15,929 nucleotides of DNA from NCBI GenBank assembly GCA_023430325.1, contig JAEZAU010000028.1, positions 1 to 15,929 of the forward strand, in the 5' to 3' direction. The DNA is from Bacteroidota bacterium. GTDB lineage: Bacteria > Bacteroidota > Bacteroidia > Flavobacteriales_F > PHOS-HE28. The notes under the pieces are model-generated. The model ran no database searches and was not told the DNA's origin. It worked only from the letters and a program-made list of their open reading frames with translations. Positions 1 through 7,117 of this stretch are shown here, in pieces (the stretch's first letter is position 1; the number at the start of each line of letters is the position of its first letter). Made by a program: the position numbers and the translations under genes.

Positions 1-1076
1 GGGCTGTGGTAGCTTGTGATCTTTCCCGGGTTCGGACGGAAACCATTGAAAGGATCCTCGGCATTGATCCTGCACTGGATCGAATGGCGGGTCGGCTCGT
101 AGTTCAAGCCGCTGATCGGGATGCCGGCCGCGATCTTGATCTGTTCGCGGATCAGGTCATAGTCGATCACCTCTTCGGTGATCGTGTGCTCCACCTGTAT
201 CCGGGTGTTCATCTCCATGAAGTAGAAATTCCGGTCCTTGTCCACCAGGAATTCCACCGTTCCCACGCCTTCGTAATTCACGCTGGCCGCAGCCTTGATC
301 GCCGCTTCGCCCATCTTCTTGCGAAGTGACTTTGTCATGAAAGGACTTGGTGTCTCTTCCACAAGCTTCTGGTGGCGCCGCTGGATGGAGCAATCGCGTT
401 CGCTCATGTGGCAGAACGTGCCGTATTGATCACCCGCGATCTGTATCTCGATGTGACGCGGCTCAAGGATGTACTTCTCCATGTACATGCCCGGGTTGCC
501 GAACGCCGCTCCCGCTTCCTGGCTGGCCTTTTCAAAGGCTTCCTCGAATTCCTTTTCGTTCCAGACCAGGCGCATGCCTTTTCCACCGCCGCCCGCCGTT
601 GCTTTGAGGATCACCGGATAGCCGATCTCCTTTGCCGCGGCTTTGGCTGCTTTGATGTCCTCGATCAAGCCTTCACTACCGGGAACCACGGGAACACCTG
701 CGGCGATCATCGTCGCTTTAGCCGTTGCCTTGTCGCCCATGGCCTCGATCTGTTCGGGCAGGGCACCGATGAACTTGATGTTGTGCTGCTGACAGAGCTT
801 GCTGAACTTGGCGTTCTCGCTGAGGAAGCCATAGCCGGGGTGGATCGCATCGGCATTGGTGATCTCCGCAGCAGCGATGATCCGCGGCATGTTCAGGTAA
901 CTCTCACGGCTCACCGGAGGGCCTATGCAGACAGCCTCATCAGCGAAGCGTACATGCAGGCTTTCCTTGTCGGCGGTGCTGTATACGGCCACCGTCTTGA
1001 TGCCCATTTCGCGGCAGGTTCGGATCACCCGCAACGCGATCTCACCACGATTGGCGATCAGGATCTTCTTGAACAT
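1..1076 (-). CDS. accC: Acetyl-CoA carboxylase, biotin carboxylase subunit (partial, C-terminus beyond window)
   Basis: Biotin carboxylase uses ATP and bicarbonate to carboxylate the biotin on AccB, the first half-reaction of acetyl-CoA carboxylase in the cytoplasm. Reading from ATG at 1076, 358 codons are visible. The start MFKKILIANRGEIALR is the classic N-terminus. A pre-ATP-grasp region is followed by the glycine-rich ATP loop GGGGKGMR (about residues 162-169), the ERDCSIQRRHQK segment (226-237) and EMNTRIQVEH (288-297), which holds the metal-binding Glu/Asn and the catalytic Arg. The frame runs off the window just after NPGKITSYHS. The family is usually about 450 residues, so roughly 90-100 C-terminal residues are missing only because of the window edge. 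It starts 12 bases after the accB stop, so it is almost certainly cotranscribed with accB. No Shine-Dalgarno sequence is visible, which is normal in Bacteroidota. Confidence 0.97.
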   Translation of the reverse strand, partial: MFKKILIANRGEIALRVIRTCREMGIKTVAVYSTADKESLHVRFADEAVCIGPPVSRESYLNMPRIIAAAEITNADAIHPGYGFLSENAKFSKLCQQHNIKFIGALPEQIEAMGDKATAKATMIAAGVPVVPGSEGLIEDIKAAKAAAKEIGYPVILKATAGGGGKGMRLVWNEKEFEEAFEKASQEAGAAFGNPGMYMEKYILEPRHIEIQIAGDQYGTFCHMSERDCSIQRRHQKLVEETPSPFMTKSLRKKMGEAAIKAAASVNYEGVGTVEFLVDKDRNFYFMEMNTRIQVEHTITEEVIDYDLIREQIKIAAGIPISGLNYEPTRHSIQCRINAEDPFNGFRPNPGKITSYHS

Positions 1077-1088
1077 GAGGATCGCCGT

Positions 1089-1586
1089 TTATGAAGGATC
1101 CACCAGGAACAATGGCTGATCGTACTCCACTGGCTTAGCATCGTCCACGAGCACCTTCACGATCTTGCCGCTCACTTCGCTCTCTATCTCATTGAAGAGC
1201 TTCATCGCTTCAATGATGCAGAGCGTCTTACCTGGTTTTATTTCATCACCCACGTTGATGAATACCGGCTTCCCGGGACCGGCTGCGCGATAGAACGTGC
1301 CGATCATCGGGGATTTGATGGTGATGTACTTACTGTCATTGCCGGCCGCTGGAGCTGGAGCGGCTGCAGGGGTCGGCGCGGGAGCAGGAGCTTGTGCCTG
1401 CACCGCCTGTTGCATCGGCACTTGCATCTGCGGCATCATGGGCTGGGCGATCACCTGTACGGGCTGTTCCTTTTTACCAGCCGGTGTCTTGATGGTGATC
1501 TTGAAATCCTTCTGTTCGATCTCCACCTCGCTCACGCCGCTCTTGGCTACGAACTTGATGAGTTCCTGGATCTGCGCTAGGTTCAT
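1089..1586 (-). CDS. accB: Biotin carboxyl carrier protein of acetyl-CoA carboxylase
   Basis: This 165-residue protein carries biotin between biotin carboxylase and carboxyltransferase in malonyl-CoA synthesis. Residues 1-40 form the N-terminal region that binds AccC (MNLAQIQELIKFVAKSG). Residues about 42-83 are a flexible linker rich in Gln, Ala, Pro and Met. Residues about 86-163 are the biotinyl domain. The biotinylation motif EAMKL is present, with the modified lysine at residue 129, and so is the preceding 'thumb' segment SPMIGTFYRA (92-101). The length is normal for the family. The gene precedes accC by 12 bases and follows fabH after a 110-base gap, the widest gap inside the fatty-acid block. 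A partial -7 box, TCAATTTG on the minus strand (1668-1675), lies in that gap, so a separate weak promoter is possible but unsupported. The carboxyltransferase subunits (accA, accD) are not in the window. Confidence 0.97.
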   Translation of the reverse strand: MNLAQIQELIKFVAKSGVSEVEIEQKDFKITIKTPAGKKEQPVQVIAQPMMPQMQVPMQQAVQAQAPAPAPTPAAAPAPAAGNDSKYITIKSPMIGTFYRAAGPGKPVFINVGDEIKPGKTLCIIEAMKLFNEIESEVSGKIVKVLVDDAKPVEYDQPLFLVDPS

Positions 1587-1696
1587 TGGTCAGCTGTTCG
1601 GGTACCCGTAAGGCCGGACGAAGATAGGTGCCGGACCTTTTGATGGAATTTCCGGAATATGTCTGTTCAAATTGACTGTGGATCGAAGAATTCTGG

Positions 1697-2695
1697 TCAG
1701 GAGCCATAAGCCCACTTCAGCCAGATGGAGCCCCAGGTGAAGCCACCTCCAAATGCGGAAATGATCAGGTTGTCGCCTTTCTTCAACCTTGGTTCCCATT
1801 CCCAAATGCAAAGCGGTATGGTGCCAGAGGTGGTGTTGCCGTACTTTTCGATGTTCACCATCACCTTGCTGTCATCAAGTCCCATACGGCTGGCAGTGGC
1901 GTCGATGATGCGCTTGTTGGCCTGATGCGGAACGAGCCAGGTCACATCATCCGCCTTCAATCCATTGCGCTCCATGATCTCTGCGCTCACATCGGCCATG
2001 TTGGTCACCGCGAATTTGAAAACCGCTTTGCCTTCCTGGTACACGTAATGATCACCGGCATCCACCGTACGAAAGGAGGCTGGCCTTCTCGATCCGCCCG
2101 CCTTCTGGTGCAGATACTGGCAGCCGGAACCATCGCTGCGCAAAATGGAATCCAACACGCCGACTCCTTCGTTGTTCGGCTCCAGCAGCACTGCGCCGCA
2201 GCCATCGCCGAAGATGATGCAGGTGGTGCGATCGGTATAATCGATGATGGAACTCATCTTGTCACCGCCCACAACCACCACTTTCTTGTGCTTGCCGGCC
2301 TCTATGAACTGGGCTCCCGTGACAAGGCCATAAATGAAACCCGAGCACGCGGCGCCCAGGTCAAAACCCCAGGCGTTCTTCGCGCCGATGATATCGCAAA
2401 CGATGTTCGCCGTGGCCGGAAAGACATGGTCCGGGGTCACGGTGCAGACGATCATCAGATCGATCTCTTCCGGACCGATCCCCCGTTTTTTCAGCAGCCC
2501 GTTCACTGCTTCCACCGCAAGTGTGCTCAGACCTTTGTCCTTGCCACGAAGGATGCGGCGTTCCTTGATGCCGGTGCGTTCGGTGATCCAGGCGTCGCTG
2601 GTCTCCACCATGCTCTCCAGCACATGGTTGGTAAGTCTGAATTCCGGTACAGCGCCATTTACGGCAGTTATGGCGGCTGTGGTGCGCTGGGTCAT
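1697..2695 (-). CDS. fabH: 3-oxoacyl-ACP synthase III (KAS III)
   Basis: FabH condenses an acyl-CoA primer, usually acetyl-CoA, with malonyl-ACP to start fatty-acid elongation. The 332-residue protein has the full thiolase-fold signature: the active-site Cys in DLGAACSGF (Cys117), the His in VPHQANKRI (His257) and the Asn in YGNTTSGTIPL (Asn287). These form the expected Cys-His-Asn triad. The segment HQKAGGSRRPAS (196-207) and the end GGGFTWGSIWLKW match the form seen in Flavobacteriia and relatives. The ATG at 2693-2695 overlaps the plsX TGA as ATGA, so translational coupling with plsX is likely. Its substrate malonyl-ACP depends on AccB/AccC encoded just downstream. Primer specificity (straight or branched) cannot be read from the sequence. 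Confidence 0.97.
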   Translation of the reverse strand: MTQRTTAAITAVNGAVPEFRLTNHVLESMVETSDAWITERTGIKERRILRGKDKGLSTLAVEAVNGLLKKRGIGPEEIDLMIVCTVTPDHVFPATANIVCDIIGAKNAWGFDLGAACSGFIYGLVTGAQFIEAGKHKKVVVVGGDKMSSIIDYTDRTTCIIFGDGCGAVLLEPNNEGVGVLDSILRSDGSGCQYLHQKAGGSRRPASFRTVDAGDHYVYQEGKAVFKFAVTNMADVSAEIMERNGLKADDVTWLVPHQANKRIIDATASRMGLDDSKVMVNIEKYGNTTSGTIPLCIWEWEPRLKKGDNLIISAFGGGFTWGSIWLKWAYGS

Positions 2696-3633
2696 CGGAG
2701 TGCTTCGGCGATGCGTTCGTTGAGCTTGCTGTTCACCACATCGCGGGTGAAAAGTATCATGTTCTTGATGGTCATGGCATTGCTGATCCCGTGACCTATG
2801 ATCACGTTGCCGTTCACGCCAAGCACCGGCAGCCCGCCATAATTCTCATAATCGAACCGATCGAAGAATGGATCTTTGGTCACACCGTGCTTCTTCATCA
2901 CTTCATGGAAGGCTTCCACGGCCTTTAGAACCACATTGCCGGTGAAGCCATCTGTGACGAACACATCAGCTTTACCGTTGAAGAGATCGCGCCCCTCCAC
3001 ATTGCCTACGAACTTGTACTTGTCCTGTTCCTTCATAAGGCCATAAGTGGCCTGGCGGAGGATATCGCCTTTCTTTTCCTCTTCGCCGATGTTCAGGAGA
3101 CCCACCCTGGGCTCATCGATGCGGAACACGTGCTTGGCGAACATGGCACCGAGCAACCCGAATTGCTCGAGCACGTCGGGTTTACAGTCGGCGTTCGCAC
3201 CAACATCCAGCAATACGCCGTAGCGGCCATCTTCCTTGGGAACAATGCTTGGTATGCAGGGGCGGATGACACCTGGTATCGGCTTTACGCTGAAGACACT
3301 ACCGACCAGCATGGCCCCGGTGTTGCCGTTGCTAGCGAACGCATCGATCTTTCCTTCCTTCATCAGGTGGAAACCGATGCTGATGCTGCTGTGAGGCTTG
3401 CTTTGGAGCGCTTTGGTGGGGTGGTCGCTCATGGTGATATCATCCCTGCTGGGGACGATATCGAACTGCGCGGGATCTGCGCCCTCTCCTTTCAGGGTGT
3501 GATGAATGCTGTCGGGATCACCGATCAGCACAACGCGAACATCTGCTGGAAGTTCGCGCGCAGCAAGCACCGCGCCCAGCGTGGGTACGCCAGGGCCGTG
3601 ATCGCTGCCCATGATATCCAATCCTATCCTCAT
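2692..3633 (-). CDS. plsX: Phosphate acyltransferase PlsX (acyl-ACP:phosphate)
   Basis: PlsX converts acyl-ACP and inorganic phosphate into acyl-phosphate, the acyl donor for PlsY in phosphatidic acid synthesis. It is a peripheral membrane enzyme. The 313-residue protein shows the family motifs in order: N-terminal GLDIMGSDHGP (4-14), SNGNTGA (101-107), DVGANADCKP (143-152), NIGEEEKKG (181-189), NVEGRD (211-216), DGFTGNVVLK (228-237) and the C-terminal YGGLPVLGVNG segment. Length is normal. It lies 32 bases after rpmF and overlaps fabH by four bases (ATGA). The order rpmF-plsX-fabH is conserved far beyond Bacteroidota, which supports both the call and a shared transcript. Confidence 0.97.
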   Translation of the reverse strand: MRIGLDIMGSDHGPGVPTLGAVLAARELPADVRVVLIGDPDSIHHTLKGEGADPAQFDIVPSRDDITMSDHPTKALQSKPHSSISIGFHLMKEGKIDAFASNGNTGAMLVGSVFSVKPIPGVIRPCIPSIVPKEDGRYGVLLDVGANADCKPDVLEQFGLLGAMFAKHVFRIDEPRVGLLNIGEEEKKGDILRQATYGLMKEQDKYKFVGNVEGRDLFNGKADVFVTDGFTGNVVLKAVEAFHEVMKKHGVTKDPFFDRFDYENYGGLPVLGVNGNVIIGHGISNAMTIKNMILFTRDVVNSKLNERIAEALR

Positions 3634-3665
3634 GTACGGGATCGGGCTGGCTGGATCAGCAATGC

Positions 3666-3860
3666 TTATTCAGATGCTTCGGTGCCTGAAACGAGGAGCT
3701 TCCCGTTGTAGTAGAGATCTTCCCCTACTTTATAGGCCCTGTGGCGCATATGCATTTCGCCGCTGTTCGGGTCCTTTGTGAGGGTGGGCACACCGGCCTT
3801 CTGGTGCGTACGGCGCTTGGCGGTACGGGTCTTCGAATGGCGACGTTTGGGATTTGGCAT
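3666..3860 (-). CDS. rpmF: 50S ribosomal protein L32
   Basis: This 64-residue basic protein is a structural component of the large ribosomal subunit. It begins MPNPKRRHSKTRTAKRRTHQ, which is the L32 N-terminal pattern (PK+R.SK.R...RR.H), and contains the conserved SGEMHMRHRAY segment near residues 33-43. It has no cysteines, so it is the zinc-independent (C-) form. The C-terminal LYYNGKLLVSGTEASE extends a little beyond the shortest family members. The ATG at 3858-3860 lies 13 bases after the stop of the DUF177 gene, and plsX follows 32 bases later, matching the classic DUF177-rpmF-plsX order. Confidence 0.97.
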   Translation of the reverse strand: MPNPKRRHSKTRTAKRRTHQKAGVPTLTKDPNSGEMHMRHRAYKVGEDLYYNGKLLVSGTEASE

Positions 3861-3873
3861 GGTAGTAAAGGCC

Positions 3874-4389
3874 TTACGGCCGCTTGTTCTTCAGTTCCTT
3901 AAGGGCGTCCCAACGAGGGTCGGGAGCATGCTCATGTTCTGCGGAATGTTCATTCAGCACCTTCATTACTTCCGGATCACACTCGTTCACCGGATGCACA
4001 GGGCGAATGGGTAGCGAAAGCCTCAGGCATTCGTAAATGTAGTGTGTCAGGTTGATGCTCTGGGCACTCGGATCGAGGACCACCAATTCCAGGTCATCGC
4101 TCTGCTCTTCATGCGCGAGCCGGAAGATCTGGCGCTGATCACAATGCACCGGGAAAGACAATGGGTCATTGCAACGGGCACAACGCAGCTCCACCTTTCC
4201 ATCTTCCTGGATGTTGACCACCAAAAGGTTGGGGTTCTTCTCCAGGGTGATGTAGACCGCCACATGACCACCTTCGATCAGGTCATCTCCTACGGCCGTG
4301 AAAAAGTCCTTGTCAAGCTCGAAATGGAATTCGTGCTGACCGTCCTTCAGACCGGTGAAGTTGATCGTATGCTCCCTGAGAGGTTCCAC
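3874..4389 (-). CDS. DUF177 / YceD-family protein (GTG start preferred)
   Basis: DUF177 (YceD) proteins are encoded immediately before rpmF in many bacteria. In E. coli and plants the family is linked to 23S rRNA accumulation. A role in large-subunit assembly is therefore inferred, not shown here. The 171-residue product has a CxxC pair (Cys70, Cys73 in LRCARCNDPL) plus Cys83 and Cys137, suggesting a possible metal site, and ends with the family-like DPRWDALKELK. No ATG is available at the 5' end. A TTG at 4434 would add 15 residues, but homologous N-termini begin close to EPLREHTINFTGL as I recall them. A -7 box at 4442-4449 would also place the transcript start almost on that TTG. The GTG at 4387-4389 is therefore chosen. 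It leaves a leader of about 46 bases. Confidence 0.88.
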   Translation of the reverse strand: MEPLREHTINFTGLKDGQHEFHFELDKDFFTAVGDDLIEGGHVAVYITLEKNPNLLVVNIQEDGKVELRCARCNDPLSFPVHCDQRQIFRLAHEEQSDDLELVVLDPSAQSINLTHYIYECLRLSLPIRPVHPVNECDPEVMKVLNEHSAEHEHAPDPRWDALKELKNKRP

Positions 4390-4441
4390 AGCGTTTGCCG
4401 ATATGCCTGTTGACCAATGGGTATGGCAGGCCAAAGGAGCG

Positions 4442-4449
4442 CAAAGGTA
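4442..4449 (-). promoter_or_regulatory. Candidate Bacteroidota promoter (-7 box) for the DUF177-rpmF-plsX-fabH genes
   Basis: Read on the minus strand this is TACCTTTG, an exact match to the Bacteroidota -7 consensus TAnnTTTG. It lies in the 93-base gap between pdxA and the DUF177 gene. No clear TTTG element is found at the usual distance upstream, so the -33 half is weak or absent. Transcription would start near 4435-4437, giving a leader of about 46-48 bases to the GTG at 4389. It would let the ribosomal and fatty-acid genes be expressed independently of pepA and pdxA. Confidence 0.5.
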
Positions 4450-4482
4450 GTATTTTCCAGCGTACTTATGGACCGGAGCGCT

Positions 4483-5556
4483 TCAAGCCTCCTTCTTTTC
4501 CTTTTCGCGTTTTTGGGGCTGAAGCGGGTTCGCGTTGATCTGACGATAACGGTCGCGGTTGCGGCGGATATCGCACGCCAGCCATACGGCAGCACGGAAC
4601 GAACCTTCGTCGGCCACCCCACGGCCGGCTATATCCAGGCCGGTGCCATGGTCTGGGCTGGTTCGCACTACAGGCAGCCCTGCGGTGAAGTTGACACCAT
4701 GGCCAAAGTTGAGCGCCTTGAAGGGGGCGAGACCCTGATCATGATACATCGCCAGGACCCCATCAAATCCTTTGAACCCCCCGCTTCCGAAGAAGCCATC
4801 GGCGGCATAAGGGCCGAAAGCCTGTATACCTTCCTCATTGAGTCTGCGTACCGCTGGCGCTATACGCTCGCGATCCTCATTGCCCAAAGTCCCGTTATCT
4901 CCCGCATGCGGATTGAGGCCAAGGACAGCGATCCGCGGTGTGGCAATGGCCAGATCGCGCTGAAGGCTGTGATGCATAAGGCGCGCCTTGGAGATGATCT
5001 TCTCGGTGGTTATTGCTGCGGGTACATCCTTCAATGGAACATGGCCCGTGACCGTGCCTACTCGCAGGCCATCACCGATCAGGAGCATGAGCACTTCATT
5101 GTCGCTGCCGGCCATGTGTTGAAGGAATTCCGTATGACCCGGGAACGCGAAGCCTGCCTGCTGCATGCTGTTCTTGTCTATCGGCGCGGTCACCAGCACA
5201 TCCACTTTTCCGTTGGCCAGATCACCTGCGGCGGCTTCGAGGCTTTGGATGGAATATTTTGCCAGTTGTCCTGAAGGTCTTCCCAGCTCGATCGTGAGAT
5301 CCTCATCCCAGAGGTTGACCAGGTTCAGCTTACGCGGAACTGCATCGCGCGCATCGGCCACCCGGTTGAACTGGACTTCTTCAAGCCCCAGGGTCTTGCG
5401 GTGATGGCTCATCACCTTCGCCGAGCAATACAGGATGGGGGTTACGTCCTGCAGGATACGGTTATCCTCGAAGCACTTCAAAACCACCTCAAGGCCGATA
5501 CCTTGAAGGTCACCACAACTGATCGCTACCCGCGTCGGGTTCTTTTCCATGGACAT
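4483..5556 (-). CDS. pdxA: 4-hydroxythreonine-4-phosphate dehydrogenase
   Basis: PdxA oxidises 4-phosphohydroxy-L-threonine with NAD(P)+; the product decarboxylates and is used by PdxJ to make pyridoxine 5'-phosphate in the DXP-dependent vitamin B6 pathway. The 357-residue protein has the substrate-binding PGHTEFL (139-145) and three metal-binding histidines in TGHVPL (His172), LNPHAGDNG (His217) and MYHDQGL (His272), followed by VRTSPDHGTGLD. The N-terminal GDLQGIGLEV replaces the more common GDPNGIGPE; this variant resembles flavobacterial forms. The C-terminus ends in a short Lys/Glu-rich tail. ATG at 5556 is used; a second ATG at 5550 would remove only two residues. It begins 11 bases after the pepA stop, so a pepA-pdxA transcript is likely. 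pdxJ is not in the window. Confidence 0.96.
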   Translation of the reverse strand: MSMEKNPTRVAISCGDLQGIGLEVVLKCFEDNRILQDVTPILYCSAKVMSHHRKTLGLEEVQFNRVADARDAVPRKLNLVNLWDEDLTIELGRPSGQLAKYSIQSLEAAAGDLANGKVDVLVTAPIDKNSMQQAGFAFPGHTEFLQHMAGSDNEVLMLLIGDGLRVGTVTGHVPLKDVPAAITTEKIISKARLMHHSLQRDLAIATPRIAVLGLNPHAGDNGTLGNEDRERIAPAVRRLNEEGIQAFGPYAADGFFGSGGFKGFDGVLAMYHDQGLAPFKALNFGHGVNFTAGLPVVRTSPDHGTGLDIAGRGVADEGSFRAAVWLACDIRRNRDRYRQINANPLQPQKREKEKKEA

Positions 5557-5567
5557 CTGCCTTCAAC

Positions 5568-7001
5568 TTAGCTGTTCGCGCGGCGCTTCATGTATTCATA
5601 GAGCAATCTCACCCCCACTCCTGTGCCACCCTTGGTGCGATAACCATCGCGCTTGGTCAGGAAGGCCGGTCCGGCGATATCGAGATGAATGAAGGGGCGG
5701 GTGGTGAAATGGGCCAGGAATTTACCTGCCGTGATGGCCCCGGCCAGGTCGCTGCCGAGGTTCTTTATATCGGCCACATCACTTTTGATCTCCTCGCCAT
5801 ATTCGTCCCAGAAAGGGAAGCGGACCACGCGTTCGTGGGTATGATCGCCCGCCAGTTGCAATTCAATGAACCTATCATCAGGGACCGTTCCCATCCCCAC
5901 AGTGGCGTAATTACCGATGGCCCGCTGGGCAGCACCGGTGAGCGTGGCAATGGTGATCACCTCCTCGGCTTCGAACCTTTCGCCGAAGCTCAATGCATCT
6001 GCCAGTATCAAGCGGCCTTCAGCATCGGTGTTCATCACCTCCACGGTGGTGCCGTTATGCATGCGTAGTACATCGCCCGGTACATAAGCATTGCCACCGG
6101 GGCGGTTATCGGTGGCCGGTATGAGGCCCACCACATGGATCGGTAGCTCACGCCTGGCGACCGCAGCAATGGCACATGCAACGGCGGCCGCACCGGCCAT
6201 GTCGCACTTCATCTGGTCCATGCTGTTCGGCGTGGGTTTCAAACTCAACCCTCCGGTATCATACACCACGCCTTTTCCCACCAGCAGAAGCGGCCTTTTG
6301 TTCTTTGCGTTGGCCGGTTTCCATTCCAGGATGTTGAACGTGGGCTCATCCACACTGCCTTTATTCACAGCCAGCAGGCCGCCCATGTTCAGTGCTTCGA
6401 TCTTCGAACGGTCCATTACCTGCACCTTGAAACCCGAAGTGCGGCTCAGGTTCTTTATCTCGGAGCTGAGTTGTTGTGCGGTAAGAAAGGAATGGGGCTC
6501 GTTCACCAGGTCCCGGGCGATCCATGTTAGCTCACAGAGGTCCACCAATTCTTCCAAGGCCTTGGCCGAAACTTCTTTTGAGATCAGGTTCAGTTTATCG
6601 AACGTGGGATCGCCTTTGCGATCGGAGAGGTATTTCCGGAAGGAATAACTGCCCAGCGCAATGCCTTCTGTGATCGCCAAAATAGCGTCATTGTCGTCAT
6701 TCAAGCTGAGCAGTTGGGCTTCAGTGCGTTTGGCCTCGTTCAACCGGTTCGCCATTCTATCCCCTGCGCGGCGTGCCCTTTCCAAGAGGAGAGCTCGGGG
6801 AAGGTCTTTTTTCACCAGATGCACCATCACCAGTCTTCCCGAAATGTCACAAGTGGCCATGTCGGCATTGGCCAATTGCTCGATCAGGTACTGGCGGTCA
6901 TTGCGTTCCAGCTCCAATTCACGCAAGCGATCGGTGTCTTCCAGGATCACCAGTGTGTCCCGCGCTGCAGAAGGTCTTGAGGTCTTGTTGATCGTGATCA
7001 T
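5568..7001 (-). CDS. pepA: M17 leucyl aminopeptidase (cytosolic)
   Basis: This dinuclear metallopeptidase removes N-terminal residues, often Leu, from peptides in the cytoplasm. With the ATG at 7001 it has 477 residues. The catalytic domain is complete: VGKGVVYDTGGLSLKP (Lys243, Asp248, and the catalytic-type Lys255), MKCDMAGAAAV (Asp267) and NTDAEGRLILADAL (Asp326, Glu328, Arg330). These give the five metal ligands and the two catalytic residues of the family. The N-terminal macro-like domain (about 1-160) is divergent, as is usual. An open frame continues 61 codons upstream, but that extension is Arg-rich, lacks family similarity and crosses a promoter box, so the downstream ATG is chosen. 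No signal peptide is seen. pdxA follows after 11 bases. Confidence 0.95.
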   Translation of the reverse strand: MITINKTSRPSAARDTLVILEDTDRLRELELERNDRQYLIEQLANADMATCDISGRLVMVHLVKKDLPRALLLERARRAGDRMANRLNEAKRTEAQLLSLNDDNDAILAITEGIALGSYSFRKYLSDRKGDPTFDKLNLISKEVSAKALEELVDLCELTWIARDLVNEPHSFLTAQQLSSEIKNLSRTSGFKVQVMDRSKIEALNMGGLLAVNKGSVDEPTFNILEWKPANAKNKRPLLLVGKGVVYDTGGLSLKPTPNSMDQMKCDMAGAAAVACAIAAVARRELPIHVVGLIPATDNRPGGNAYVPGDVLRMHNGTTVEVMNTDAEGRLILADALSFGERFEAEEVITIATLTGAAQRAIGNYATVGMGTVPDDRFIELQLAGDHTHERVVRFPFWDEYGEEIKSDVADIKNLGSDLAGAITAGKFLAHFTTRPFIHLDIAGPAFLTKRDGYRTKGGTGVGVRLLYEYMKRRANS

Positions 7002-7117
7002 CGGTGGCGAGCCAAAGATAACCGGCGCGCTCCCTGTGGAATAAAAGCAGGCCCGGTACGTTGGAAGCGATGAACGGTATGTCAGAACACGCTGCCTGTG
7101 TGCGATCTTTGTATGGT
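7002..7117. other. Divergent intergenic region between pepA and the 877-residue T9SS protein gene
   Basis: These 116 bases separate two divergent genes and must carry both start regions. On the minus side there is an exact TAnnTTTG box (7013-7020, listed separately). On the plus side the closest match is GATCTTTG at 7104-7111, one base away from the consensus, with no TTTG at a proper -33 distance. If that box is real, the plus-strand transcript would begin almost on the ATG at 7118, that is leaderless. No terminator, repeat or small gene is visible. Confidence 0.5.
7013..7045 (-). promoter_or_regulatory. Candidate Bacteroidota promoter for pepA
   Basis: On the minus strand the -7 box TATCTTTG (7013-7020) matches TAnnTTTG exactly. 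A TTTA at 7042-7045, 21 bases upstream, could serve as an imperfect -33 element (consensus TTTG). Transcription would start about 5-7 bases past the box, leaving a leader of only a few bases before the pepA ATG at 7001. This supports the shorter pepA start, because the longer reading frame would begin upstream of the promoter. Confidence 0.45.

Noticed and set aside
1610..1639. Imperfect hairpin (AAGGCCGG / CCGGACCTT) in the fabH-accB gap.
   Set aside because: The 8-bp stem has a bulge, the loop is 13 bases, and the T-run is on the plus-strand side, where no gene would need it. It may be chance; not listed as a terminator.
1925..2794. Plus-strand open frame of 289 codons.
   Set aside because: It is the shadow of fabH and of the 3' end of plsX, both of which carry complete catalytic motifs on the minus strand.
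4417..5274. Plus-strand open frame of 285 codons.
   Set aside because: It is antisense to pdxA and shows no plausible domain.
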